A stretch of DNA of 64,000 nucleotides, from positions 206,107-270,106 of the forward strand of contig NZ_JAHUWN010000005.1 of NCBI RefSeq assembly GCF_019219025.1, in the 5' to 3' direction. Each line of letters starts with the position of its first letter. The first letter of the stretch is position 1. Positions 18,634 to 26,532 of this stretch are shown in pieces. The notes under the pieces were generated by a model, which saw only the letters and a program-made list of their open reading frames with translations, was not told the DNA's origin and ran no database searches. The position numbers were made by a program, and so were the translations under genes. The DNA comes from Bacillus sp. sid0103. Lineage in GTDB: Bacteria > Bacillota > Bacilli > Bacillales_B > DSM-18226.

Positions 18634-18659
18634 GTTTCATTTCATTCAGAAGAGGGGAT
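18634..18659 (+). promoter_or_regulatory. Possible sigma-B-type promoter for the CorA-like gene
   Basis: GTTTCA, 14 bp, GGGGAT (or 15 bp and GGGATA), 33 bp upstream of the ATG at 18692. Weaker than its divergent neighbour, from which it is only 12 bp away. Confidence 0.5.
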
Positions 18660-18691
18660 ATAGATAAAAAAACTTTCTGAAAGGAGATCCT

Positions 18692-19636
18692 ATGGAAAAA
18701 TGTATCGGTGAAAACAGGTGGAAATGGTACCAGTTTAAGGAGAATGAGGATGATAGTAATAAACCAATGTTCGAACAGGATCATTCCAGATGTAACCTTT
18801 GGCTGGAACGAGTGCTGCAAAAGAAAACCAATTCCTTAAGGATCAAAATCCTTGATTCTGGCGTTAAAGTGGTGACGGGCTCTCTCATTTATAAGCAAAA
18901 TTTTGAAGAGGCAAAGGACTATCAAATCTTTCATTTTTATGTAACGGAGGATCAACTGATTACGGTCGATCTACATTTTCCGAACTTTAAACATATCCAT
19001 CCCGAACAGCTGTATAAGCAAATGAACAAGACTGAGAACGCAGTCGAGGGCTTCTTTATTTTGCTGGGGGAACTGATGAATGAAATGTTAGTTGAAATTG
19101 ATCGATTTGAAGAGGCGTTAAAAACACTCATTTGGAGTATCCGCAAAAAGAATGGAACGAATATCCTCGAAAAAATTTATATGCGCAGGCATGAACTATT
19201 AATTTGGAAAAGCCTGTTGATACCCATCAATGAGCTAAAAATAGGGATCGAGGAGGTCGACCTGCAAGAAGTGAGCAGGGTCGAGATGTTTACTCTCTTA
19301 GTCAAACGGATTGAACGAATGACCGCGTTGCTCAACGAATACGAACATGAACTGGATTCAATTATTAATTTAGAAGAGGTCATCTCCTCCCATCGTGGCA
19401 ACGAAATTATGAAAACCTTAACGGTAATCACGATTATTTTTACCCCGATCATGGCATTTGGGGCCCTATGGGGAATGAACTTCAAGCATATGCCGGAACT
19501 CGAGTGGCGCTACGGCTATCTTCTTTCGATTATTCTGATCATCATCGCGACACTCCTGCTGTATGGCTTTTTAAGATTCAAAGGCTGGACGGGCGATCTA
19601 TTGACAGGGAAACAGAAGGATTCTTATTTTAAATAA
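18692..19636 (+). CDS. CorA-family divalent cation transporter
   Basis: 314 aa. A long cytoplasmic N-terminal domain is rich in helices (IDRFEEALKTLIWSIRKK; VKRIERMTALLNEYEHELDS). Two C-terminal transmembrane helices flank the signature GMN, here in ALWGMNFKHMPELEW (about residue 265). In CorA the GMN loop selects hydrated Mg2+ at the pore mouth of a pentamer. The usual YGMNF is WGMNF here. AAGGAGA precedes the ATG. Likely Mg2+ (or Co2+/Ni2+/Zn2+) transport; substrate not decidable from sequence. Confidence 0.85.
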   Translation: MEKCIGENRWKWYQFKENEDDSNKPMFEQDHSRCNLWLERVLQKKTNSLRIKILDSGVKVVTGSLIYKQNFEEAKDYQIFHFYVTEDQLITVDLHFPNFKHIHPEQLYKQMNKTENAVEGFFILLGELMNEMLVEIDRFEEALKTLIWSIRKKNGTNILEKIYMRRHELLIWKSLLIPINELKIGIEEVDLQEVSRVEMFTLLVKRIERMTALLNEYEHELDSIINLEEVISSHRGNEIMKTLTVITIIFTPIMAFGALWGMNFKHMPELEWRYGYLLSIILIIIATLLLYGFLRFKGWTGDLLTGKQKDSYFK

Positions 19637-19642
19637 TGAAGC

Positions 19643-19671
19643 GGCTTGCCCAGAATGGTGCAAGCCTTTTT
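19643..19671 (+). terminator. Terminator after the CorA-like gene
   Basis: GGCTTGC (19643-19649) pairs with GCAAGCC (19660-19666) followed by T5. Confidence 0.85.
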
Positions 19672-19718
19672 GCATAAAAATAACGACCCTGTGAAAGGGC
19701 CGCTGCGAGGATCTTCTT

Positions 19719-19883
19719 TTATTGCTGTGGATCGGGGGTTTGCTTTTCCTTCTTGAGCTGGGTACCGGTTTTGGCCTCCTCCATTTCCTTACCGAGCTTC
19801 TTGATTTCCTCTAAATTTTGGGCCATCGAGCCATTGTTTGCTCTCTTAACCTTCTCGTGTAACTCATGTTTTTTCGTATCCAT
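19719..19883 (-). CDS. Small charged protein with sigma-B-type promoter
   Basis: 54 aa, below the usual ORF cut-off: MDTKKHELHEKVKRANNGSM, then AQNLEEIKKLGKEMEEAKTG, ending TPDPQQ. Very hydrophilic and probably helical. AAAGGAGAGG lies 5-6 bp before the ATG and a sigma-B-type promoter lies about 36 bp further up. I do not recognise a characterised family. Gene reality is supported by ribosome site, promoter and codon pattern together. Confidence 0.7.
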   Translation of the reverse strand: MDTKKHELHEKVKRANNGSMAQNLEEIKKLGKEMEEAKTGTQLKKEKQTPDPQQ

Positions 19884-19918
19884 TTGAACCTCTCCTTTAT
19901 GATCGTCGTAATCTTGTA

Positions 19919-19943
19919 ATACCCCATTTTTTAAGAATGAAAC
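19919..19943 (-). promoter_or_regulatory. Sigma-B-type promoter (minus strand) for the 54-aa protein
   Basis: GTTTCA, 13 bp, GGGTAT, overlapping the 15-bp perfect palindrome AAACCTATTAGGTTT at 19940-19954. Confidence 0.75.
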
Positions 19944-20048
19944 CTATTAGGTTTGCTTAGGTAGATTGGTGGATTCGTCCGATAATTTGAATATTTTGGT
20001 ATACTATTGAGAATAGGTGAATTATTTTTAAAGGCTTTGGTATAGGTG

Positions 20049-20085
20049 AATGTTGATTGGAGTGAAAGGAGCTGCAATCAACATT
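20049..20085. promoter_or_regulatory. Inverted repeat upstream of rsbV
   Basis: AATGTTGATTG (20049-20059) and CAATCAACATT (20075-20085) are perfect 11-bp arms with a 15-base loop and no adjacent T-run. Possible operator or structured RNA; no known factor assigned. Confidence 0.4.
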
Positions 20086-20120
20086 TAGACAAAATAAATA
20101 AAACTTTTTTTAAAATAAAG

Positions 20121-20145
20121 GTTTGGGTTTTGAAAATAAGGGTAT
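20121..20145 (+). promoter_or_regulatory. Sigma-B-type promoter of rsbV-rsbW-sigB (autoregulation)
   Basis: GTTTGG, 13 bp, GGGTAT, 33 bp upstream of the rsbV ATG. A sigma-B promoter in front of rsbV is the known autoregulatory arrangement in Bacillus. Confidence 0.8.
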
Positions 20146-20178
20146 GTACATGGTAAATCTTTCAGGGGTGATGAGGAT

Positions 20179-20511
20179 ATGAATATAACGATAGATAAAC
20201 AGCAGCGTGATGAGGTAGTCGTGGTGCTTGTGGCAGGGGAAATCGATGCCTATACGGCGCCGCAGCTTCGAGAAGAATTATTGTCACTTGCGGAAGCGGG
20301 AAATAAGGTGATCACCGTTAATCTCCAGGATGTGACCTATTTAGATAGTACCGGTCTTGGTGTGTTTGTAGGTTTATTTAAACAGCTAAAGGAAAATGAC
20401 GGCGAATTAAAGTTAATTAACTTATCGGAACGACTCCAACGACTATTTCAAATTACGGGATTATGTAATGTTATGAATATCTCTTCAACGCCAGAGGAGG
20501 GGAGACAATGA
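20179..20511 (+). CDS. rsbV: Anti-sigma-B factor antagonist RsbV (STAS domain)
   Basis: 110 aa, a single STAS domain. Dephosphorylated RsbV binds RsbW and frees sigma-B. The phosphorylatable serine is Ser57 in YLDSTGLGVFVGLFK. RsbW phosphorylates it and a PP2C phosphatase (here probably RsbY) removes the phosphate. GGGGTGATGAGG lies before the ATG; the stop overlaps rsbW by 4 bp. First gene of rsbV-rsbW-sigB. Confidence 0.95.
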   Translation: MNITIDKQQRDEVVVVLVAGEIDAYTAPQLREELLSLAEAGNKVITVNLQDVTYLDSTGLGVFVGLFKQLKENDGELKLINLSERLQRLFQITGLCNVMNISSTPEEGRQ

Positions 20512-20990
20512 ACCAAGTGATGGATTATATTGAAATGAAAATTCCTGCCAAACCCGAGTATGTGGGGGTGATTCGCTTGACGCTATCGGGCATTGCCAGC
20601 CGCATGGGGTTTACATATGAGGAAATCGAGGATATTAAAATCGCGATAAGTGAAGCTTGTACAAACGCCGTTCACCATGCTTACCCTAAGGATGAAGGCG
20701 GCGAAGTAATTGTCGGATTTGGAATTTATCCGGACAAGTTAGAAATGATGGTAGCGGACAGTGGAAAGAGCTTTAATTTTACCCAGACAAAGAACGAATT
20801 AGGTCCCTATACTGAAGCAAGTACAGTGGAGCAGCTGTCAGAAGGAGGGTTAGGTCTGTATTTAATTGAAACGCTGATGGATGAAGTGAGTGTCTCGAAT
20901 CACTCCGGAGTAACGGTCTTCATGGTGAAGTATCTAGGCGGGGAGCGTGAAAATCATGACACAAGCATCACAACCCGTGAAACGAACTAA
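20508..20990 (+). CDS. rsbW: Serine-protein kinase / anti-sigma-B factor RsbW
   Basis: 160 aa GHKL-type kinase. N-box EACTNAVHHAYP, G1-box VADSGKSF and EGGLGLYLIETLMD are visible. It holds sigma-B inactive and phosphorylates RsbV at Ser57. The 3' end overlaps sigB by 35 bp (sigB ATG at 20956), which suggests coupled synthesis at fixed stoichiometry. Confidence 0.95.
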   Translation: MNQVMDYIEMKIPAKPEYVGVIRLTLSGIASRMGFTYEEIEDIKIAISEACTNAVHHAYPKDEGGEVIVGFGIYPDKLEMMVADSGKSFNFTQTKNELGPYTEASTVEQLSEGGLGLYLIETLMDEVSVSNHSGVTVFMVKYLGGERENHDTSITTRETN

Positions 20991-21750
20991 GGAAGAAATC
21001 GATGCCCTCATTTTAGAGGTTCAGCAGAACGAGTCCGGAATGGCGCAAACGATATTAGTCGAACATTACACAGCCCTGGTCGGGAGTCTGGCGCGAAAAT
21101 ATTCAAAGGGAAAATATTTTCATGAGGACATCATGCAAGTTGCTATGATTGGCTTATTGGCCTCGATCCGAAGATTTGATCCAGGCTTGGGAAATCCGTT
21201 CGAGTCGTATTTAATTCCAACCGTTATTGGGGAAATCAAGCGGTTCCTCAGGGATAAAACGTGGAGCGTTCATGTCCCGAGACGAATCAAAGATTTATGG
21301 CCGAAGATTAAAACCGTGGTGGACGAGCTGACCACCCAATATCAGCGATCGCCGAAAATCCAGGAAATCGCCGATTATATGGACATCTCCGAAGAGGAAG
21401 TATTGGAAGCGATGGAAATGGGGAAAAGTTATCAAGCGGCATCTGTGGATCAAACGATTGAAACGGGTTCGGATGGCAGCACGTCGACGACCTTAGACAT
21501 TGTCGGATCCGAGGATGAGGGCTTTGAAAAAGTGGATCAAAAGCTTTTGCTCGAGAGTGCGATGCATGTTCTATCAGAACGAGAGAAGGAAATTATTCAT
21601 TTTACGTTTGTGGCGAATCAAAGTCAGAGGGAAACCGGTGAGCTTTTAGGGATTTCACAGATGCATGTTTCTCGTCTTCAAAGAAATGCGATTGAAAAGT
21701 TACGGAAAGCACTTGCATGTGATGCCTATCAAGGGATAAACGATGCTTGA
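20956..21750 (+). CDS. sigB: RNA polymerase sigma-B factor
   Basis: 264 aa, close to the 262 aa of B. subtilis SigB. Region 2 (HEDIMQVAMIGLLASIRRFD) and the invariant GEIKRFLRDKTWSVHVPRRI, then region 4 ending LLGISQMHVSRLQRNAIEKL. It directs transcription of the general stress regulon. ATG 20956 is chosen over GTG 20947: GGGGAG ends ten bases before it and the protein then starts MTQ as in B. subtilis. A terminator follows directly. Confidence 0.96.
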   Translation: MTQASQPVKRTKEEIDALILEVQQNESGMAQTILVEHYTALVGSLARKYSKGKYFHEDIMQVAMIGLLASIRRFDPGLGNPFESYLIPTVIGEIKRFLRDKTWSVHVPRRIKDLWPKIKTVVDELTTQYQRSPKIQEIADYMDISEEEVLEAMEMGKSYQAASVDQTIETGSDGSTSTTLDIVGSEDEGFEKVDQKLLLESAMHVLSEREKEIIHFTFVANQSQRETGELLGISQMHVSRLQRNAIEKLRKALACDAYQGINDA

Positions 21751-21762
21751 ATAAATAAACTG

Positions 21763-21805
21763 TGCCTGACCCGGACGCGTCCATACTAGGGTCAGGCATA
21801 TTTTT
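21763..21805 (+). terminator. Terminator of rsbV-rsbW-sigB
   Basis: TGCCTGACCC (21763-21772) pairs perfectly with GGGTCAGGCA (21789-21798), followed by a T-rich run. The stem sequence resembles the window's palindromic repeat family, so a repeat copy may have been recruited. Confidence 0.9.
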
Positions 21806-21879
21806 AAAAGAATGTTTCGACCGAGAAAATGAAAGTAATCCGTCGGCTAAAACAGACGCTTTTAAAGGGGGAGATGGCC

Positions 21880-23028
21880 ATGGCCATGAGAATTGCGGTT
21901 GTTGACGATAATCAAACAAACCTGATGATCATCGAGAAAATCCTGCGGATGGCTGGCTATAATCGGTTGGATTTGATGTCATCTGCCAAGGAATTATATC
22001 AATATTTGCATCTTGAGGAGCCGAACCAGGAGGAAGTCCCAGTAGATTTAATCCTCATGGACTTGATGATGCCGGAAATTGATGGAATGGAAGCGTGCCG
22101 GACGATTCTTAAAGATGAGCGGTATGCCGACCTGCCTATCATCTTCGTTACCGCGATGGGAGATTCCAATAAGATGGCCGAGGCGATGGATGCGGGGGCC
22201 CTCGATTATGTCCTGAAGCCCATTAATAAGGTAGAATTGCTGGCTCGAATTCGTTCTGTCCTTCGCTTAAAACGTGAGAAGGACTTACGGAAGGAAAGAG
22301 ATAAGCGGCTTCAATATGAGTTAGATTTGGCTAAGCAAGTCCAAGTAAGTATCCTTAGTGACCCGATTAAGGAAGAGGATGTAACGATTTCGGCAATCTA
22401 CAAGCCTTCATTTGAGCTTGCAGGTGACTTGTATGCCTGGTACCCAATCAGCAAACATCGTTATGGCGTGATTTTACTCGATATGATGGGGCACGGAATT
22501 TCGTCCTCACTCGTCTGTATGTACATATATTCGGCGTTAAAAGATACGATTACGGGCATGTCTGATCCAGAGCTGGTCATGAAAGAACTCAATCGGCGCA
22601 TGTATCAGCTGCAAATGCCCGATCATCTAATCAACTATTATTTTACGGCCATTTACCTGGTGCTCGACACAGAAAAGCAAACGATCGAGTACGTCAATGC
22701 CGGGCATCCGGCGGGGATCGCTATGGTGGATGAAGAAGTGAGGCTCCTGACGGAAGGGTGCTGCGCCCTTGGTTTTTTTGAAACAATCGAAGTGACGAAA
22801 GGCGTCCTTCCTTACAAGCAAGGCGCGCGGATGCTCCTCTTTACAGATGGTCTCTCGGAAGGACTCGAGGAGGAGTATGAGGATGCGATCTCTAAGCTCA
22901 CCAGTACCTTACAGAATAAAGACATGGACAATCCCGCTTCACTAATGCAACAGCTGCAGCCAAGTCTGGAGCTCGATAATGCCCCAAAGGACGACATGTG
23001 CTTGGTGATGATTTCGACAACGGCTTAA
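21880..23028 (+). CDS. rsbY: Response-regulator PP2C phosphatase RsbY
   Basis: 382 aa. Residues 3-125 are a receiver domain (acidic VVDDNQTN, phospho-acceptor Asp61 in LMDLMMPEIDG, Lys in VLKPINK). Residues about 185-380 are a SpoIIE/PP2C phosphatase (GDLYAWYP; ILLDMMGHGISS; YVNAGHPAGI; LFTDGLSEG; DDMCLVM). Known B. cereus RsbY is activated by RsbK and dephosphorylates RsbV. Start: ATG 21880, six bases after GGGGGAG; ATGs at 21874 and 21886 are alternatives. Only a weak sigma-B-like site lies upstream. Confidence 0.9.
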   Translation: MAMRIAVVDDNQTNLMIIEKILRMAGYNRLDLMSSAKELYQYLHLEEPNQEEVPVDLILMDLMMPEIDGMEACRTILKDERYADLPIIFVTAMGDSNKMAEAMDAGALDYVLKPINKVELLARIRSVLRLKREKDLRKERDKRLQYELDLAKQVQVSILSDPIKEEDVTISAIYKPSFELAGDLYAWYPISKHRYGVILLDMMGHGISSSLVCMYIYSALKDTITGMSDPELVMKELNRRMYQLQMPDHLINYYFTAIYLVLDTEKQTIEYVNAGHPAGIAMVDEEVRLLTEGCCALGFFETIEVTKGVLPYKQGARMLLFTDGLSEGLEEEYEDAISKLTSTLQNKDMDNPASLMQQLQPSLELDNAPKDDMCLVMISTTA

Positions 23029-23035
23029 AAATACT

Positions 23036-23070
23036 AGGGTGCCAGCTCTAAAAGCTGACACCCTGTTTCA
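23036..23070. terminator. Bidirectional terminator between rsbY and dps
   Basis: AGGGTGCCAGCT and AGCTGACACCCT form a stem with one mismatch. A-rich and T-rich flanks could serve both convergent genes. Confidence 0.75.
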
Positions 23071-23076
23071 ATAAAT

Positions 23077-23535
23077 TTATTCTGCCAGATAAGCTTCGAG
23101 CATCCATTTGTGCTTTTCAAGGGAAGTGCGAATCGCGATGAACAGATCGGCAGTCGGTTGATCATCATGGTCCTCGGCCAGGCTGATTCCGTCTGTTAGT
23201 TCGGTGCAGACGATGCTAAAATCAGCAGCCAGTGTTTTGATCATCCCCGCGGCGTTTTCGTCGCCCGCCGCTTCCTTAATTGAAGACATTTGTAATTGCT
23301 GCTTAAGTGTGGCCGTTGGCAGCGCCCCTAATGACAGCATTCGTTCAGCAATCGTATCGAGATGCAGTGCCGCTTCTTTATACAATTCTTCAAATTTAGG
23401 ATGCAGGGTGAAGAAATTTTCGCCTTTAACATACCAGTGGTAGTGATGCAGTTTCATATAAAGCACTGAGAAATTGGCAACCTGGGTGTTCAGATTCTCG
23501 GTTACAGGAACGTTTTTTTCTTTTACTTTTGGCAT
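23077..23535 (-). CDS. dps: Dps-family ferritin-like DNA-protecting protein
   Basis: 152 aa. Dps proteins form dodecamers that oxidise and store iron and protect DNA. The ferroxidase residues are visible: LHHYHWYVKGENFFTLHPKFEELY and HLDTIAERMLSLG. ATG 23535 is chosen because GGAGG lies eight bases upstream; ATG 23541 is only 2-3 bases from it. A sigma-B-type promoter precedes it. In B. cereus a bacterioferritin-like gene holds the comparable place next to sigB. Confidence 0.92.
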   Translation of the reverse strand: MPKVKEKNVPVTENLNTQVANFSVLYMKLHHYHWYVKGENFFTLHPKFEELYKEAALHLDTIAERMLSLGALPTATLKQQLQMSSIKEAAGDENAAGMIKTLAADFSIVCTELTDGISLAEDHDDQPTADLFIAIRTSLEKHKWMLEAYLAE

Positions 23536-23578
23536 AATCATTACCTCCGTTAATTGGAATAGTGTTGATATCTATTCC

Positions 23579-23604
23579 ATACCCGGGCCTTCATCAGTTG
23601 AAAC
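23579..23604 (-). promoter_or_regulatory. Sigma-B-type promoter of dps
   Basis: GTTTCA, 14 bp, GGGTAT on the minus strand, about 45 bp upstream of the dps start. Confidence 0.8.
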
Positions 23605-23766
23605 ATTTTTTAAAGAGAAGTTTTAAAAAAGATCAAAACGGATATCAAGGATAAGTGCTCTAATCATGATTTTCCAATTCAAATGGATGATACACGCAGG
23701 GGGGTATGGTAGAATAAGGATATTTTAATAGACCAACGATACCAGGAGGCGGTTACCATAAAAGGC

Positions 23767-26532
23767 TTGAATTATAACATTCGCGCTAAAATCATTACAG
23801 GCTATTTCACCATCTTGATTTGTTTGGTGCTATCGTTGCTTATCGTGATTAATAGAATGTCAGATTTGCAGACAGAGATCGATTACATCGCCGCACATGA
23901 TATTGAGGTACACGATCTGACCAACCAAATCCAGAAAAATTTCCTATACATGGAAACCGGGATGAGAGGGTACGCGATCACGGGGAATGAGGATTATCTT
24001 GAACCGTATAATCTAGCGAGTCGAAGTTGGCTGGATAACTACAATAAACTTCATGCCTTGCTCGCGGATAACAGCAGGCAACAGCGAAGTTTGGAGGAGA
24101 TTAAACCGCTGATAATGAGCTGGATGACCAATTCCGGCGAGTATGTCATCAATGCTAAAAAAGCGAATAACCAAGCTGCTTTAGACGAGCATTTTAAGAA
24201 AAATACAGGAAAGAAAGTGTCCGATCAGCTCCGCACGCTGTTTGATTCATTTCTGGCCAGTGAAAAGAAATTAATGGATGGACGGGTCAATCAACTCAAG
24301 GAGAAGAATGACAATTTAAAAATGACGTTGTACGGATTGATCGGATTGGTGACCGTGATCACGAGCATGGCCGCCCTGCTTCAGTCGAATTCGATCGTTC
24401 GAACGATTAATCAGGTTGTCAGAATGATTAAAGGAATAACCGATTCCGATTCAAATGTAGACCTCGCCACACGCTTGAAAGTCAATACGCGTGATGAAAC
24501 CCAAGAACTGGCGGAGGCGATGAACAATCTGCTCAGCAGTCTCGAGAAACACAGTTGGGTCCAGAAAAGCATAGCCGATATCTCAACGTTGTATCAGGGG
24601 ATAACCGATGTAACTGCATTAGCACAGGCGTTTATTACAAAACTGGCTCCTTTACTGCAGGCTTCTTTCGGCGTGGTCTATCTGCGCAAAAAGGAAGCGG
24701 GTGAAATTTTTTACGTCAAAGCGGCAGGCTATGCGCTTTCTAATGAGGATTCAGCCGCAACGAGCTTTCGCGTCGGCGAGGGACTAATCGGCCAAGCAGT
24801 CATTGATCAACGAATTTTTCTGACTGAACAGCTGCCAGAAGAACATTTCAAAGTAACCTCTGGCTTGGGCGCTTCCTCACCGCGAAATCTATTAATTGCT
24901 CCCATCCTCGTTGATGGCAGGGTAGAAGCTGTCATTGAGCTGGCTGCACTTCAGCCGTTTCTCTCCCAGCACCTAACCTTAATTGATCTGCTTCAAGACA
25001 AGTTCGGTTCGGCGATTACCAATGTGAACGGCAGGATGGAAGTAGAAAGGCTGCTCGGGGAATCGCAAATTTTAACAGAAGAGCTGCAGGCACAATCAGA
25101 GGAACTCCAAGCCCAATCGGAAGAATTGCAAATGCAGCAAGAACAGCTGCAAGTGGCCAATGGATTTTTGGAGCAACAGAAGCAATTTGCCGAACAACGA
25201 GCTCTAGATCTTAAAAAGGCGAAGGATGAACTAGAAGACTATTCACTGCAGCTAAAAATGAGTTCCCAATACAAAACGGATTTTCTTGCCAACATGTCGC
25301 ATGAGCTCCGCACACCATTGAACAGTATTCTCATTCTGTCGCAAATGCTAATGGAGAATAATAATGAGTTGGACATGTCAGAAGTGGAAGAATACGCAAG
25401 GGTTGTTTATACCGCCGGCGGTGATTTGCTCCGGTTGATTGATGATATCCTCGATTTATCGAAAATCGAAGCGGGTAAAATAGAAATTCTGACCGATGAA
25501 GTCAACGTCACAGAAATACCACAGACAATAAAGAATATATTCGACCCTGTGGCGGCGAAAAAGAATTTGACGTTTGAAATCGTCACACAACCGGATGTCC
25601 CTCCGGTTATTTCGACTGACGGACAAAGATTGCAGCAAATTTTGAAGAATCTCCTATCGAATGCCTTCAAATTTACGGATCAGGGCGGCGTCACTGTCGG
25701 AATTGAACTTGCGCATCCTGAAAAAGTGGCGGATTTACCGGACCTCCATGCAGATGCTTCTGTCCTCTCGATCTCTGTTACGGATACCGGAATCGGCATT
25801 CCACGCGATAAGCAGCAAATCATTTTCGAGGCTTTCCAACAGGTGGATGGTACCACTAACAGGCAATACGGCGGGACTGGTCTCGGGTTATCGATTTGCC
25901 GCGAATTTACCCGTTTGCTTGGCGGCGCCATTGAAGTGGAAAGTAAGCCAGGTAAGGGAAGCACGTTTACCTTATATATACCGAGCCGGCTTGAGCCTGT
26001 CTCTCAAGAGCTGATCGATGTACTGGCCCTGGAGGAAGTGGCCGCAAGTGCAAGTGAGCTGACGGAGGAACAGGAATATAGAGAAGAAGCAGAATCTCCT
26101 CCAGTCGAAGGAACAGAAACAGAAAGTTCAGATGAACAGTTGTTTAAAGGAAAGAAAGTGCTTCTTGTCGAGGACGATGGCCGGAATGTGTACGCGCTTG
26201 TTACGGCCCTTGAGAAAAAGGGAATCCTTGTTCAAATAGCGGAAAACGGGAAGCGGGCGTTAGAAATTTTACAAGAGCAAGCCGATTATGACCTGATTTT
26301 TATGGATATCATGATGCCGGTAATGGGTGGCTATGAGGCCATGAAGGCGATTCGTCACGACCTGCAGCTGGAAAGTCTGCCGATTATTGCGCTGACCGCG
26401 AAAGCCATGAAAGGCGAACGTGACAAGTGTATGGAAGCAGGAGCCTCTGATTATATCATGAAGCCGCTAAATATCGATCAACTCTTCTCGTTGATGCGGG
26501 TGTGGCTGACGGAGCAGGTGGATCCAGATTGA
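23767..26532 (+). CDS. rsbK: Hybrid sensor histidine kinase RsbK (CHASE3-HAMP-GAF-HisKA-HATPase-REC)
   Basis: About 921 aa. Order: TM helix (5-25), extracytoplasmic CHASE3 (30-175), TM helix (about 190-208), HAMP, GAF (275-415), a Gln/Glu coiled coil with EELQAQSEELQ repeats, HisKA with His512 in MSHELRTPLNS, HATPase (LSNAFKFTDQG, DTGIGIPRDK, GGTGLGLSICR), and receiver with Asp847 in IFMDIMMPVMGG. It matches the B. cereus kinase that signals to RsbY. Start problem: AGGAGG (23744-23749) is 8 bp before an ATA codon at 23758, whereas the first canonical start, TTG 23767, is 17 bp away. I give the TTG coordinate. A weak sigma-B-like site (GTTTTA-N14-GGATAT, 23620-23645) lies upstream. Confidence 0.88.
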   Translation: MNYNIRAKIITGYFTILICLVLSLLIVINRMSDLQTEIDYIAAHDIEVHDLTNQIQKNFLYMETGMRGYAITGNEDYLEPYNLASRSWLDNYNKLHALLADNSRQQRSLEEIKPLIMSWMTNSGEYVINAKKANNQAALDEHFKKNTGKKVSDQLRTLFDSFLASEKKLMDGRVNQLKEKNDNLKMTLYGLIGLVTVITSMAALLQSNSIVRTINQVVRMIKGITDSDSNVDLATRLKVNTRDETQELAEAMNNLLSSLEKHSWVQKSIADISTLYQGITDVTALAQAFITKLAPLLQASFGVVYLRKKEAGEIFYVKAAGYALSNEDSAATSFRVGEGLIGQAVIDQRIFLTEQLPEEHFKVTSGLGASSPRNLLIAPILVDGRVEAVIELAALQPFLSQHLTLIDLLQDKFGSAITNVNGRMEVERLLGESQILTEELQAQSEELQAQSEELQMQQEQLQVANGFLEQQKQFAEQRALDLKKAKDELEDYSLQLKMSSQYKTDFLANMSHELRTPLNSILILSQMLMENNNELDMSEVEEYARVVYTAGGDLLRLIDDILDLSKIEAGKIEILTDEVNVTEIPQTIKNIFDPVAAKKNLTFEIVTQPDVPPVISTDGQRLQQILKNLLSNAFKFTDQGGVTVGIELAHPEKVADLPDLHADASVLSISVTDTGIGIPRDKQQIIFEAFQQVDGTTNRQYGGTGLGLSICREFTRLLGGAIEVESKPGKGSTFTLYIPSRLEPVSQELIDVLALEEVAASASELTEEQEYREEAESPPVEGTETESSDEQLFKGKKVLLVEDDGRNVYALVTALEKKGILVQIAENGKRALEILQEQADYDLIFMDIMMPVMGGYEAMKAIRHDLQLESLPIIALTAKAMKGERDKCMEAGASDYIMKPLNIDQLFSLMRVWLTEQVDPD

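Noticed and set aside
21814..21840. Sigma-B-like promoter for rsbY
   Set aside because: GTTTCG with 13-bp spacing but AAGTAA in place of GGGTAT; too weak to call.
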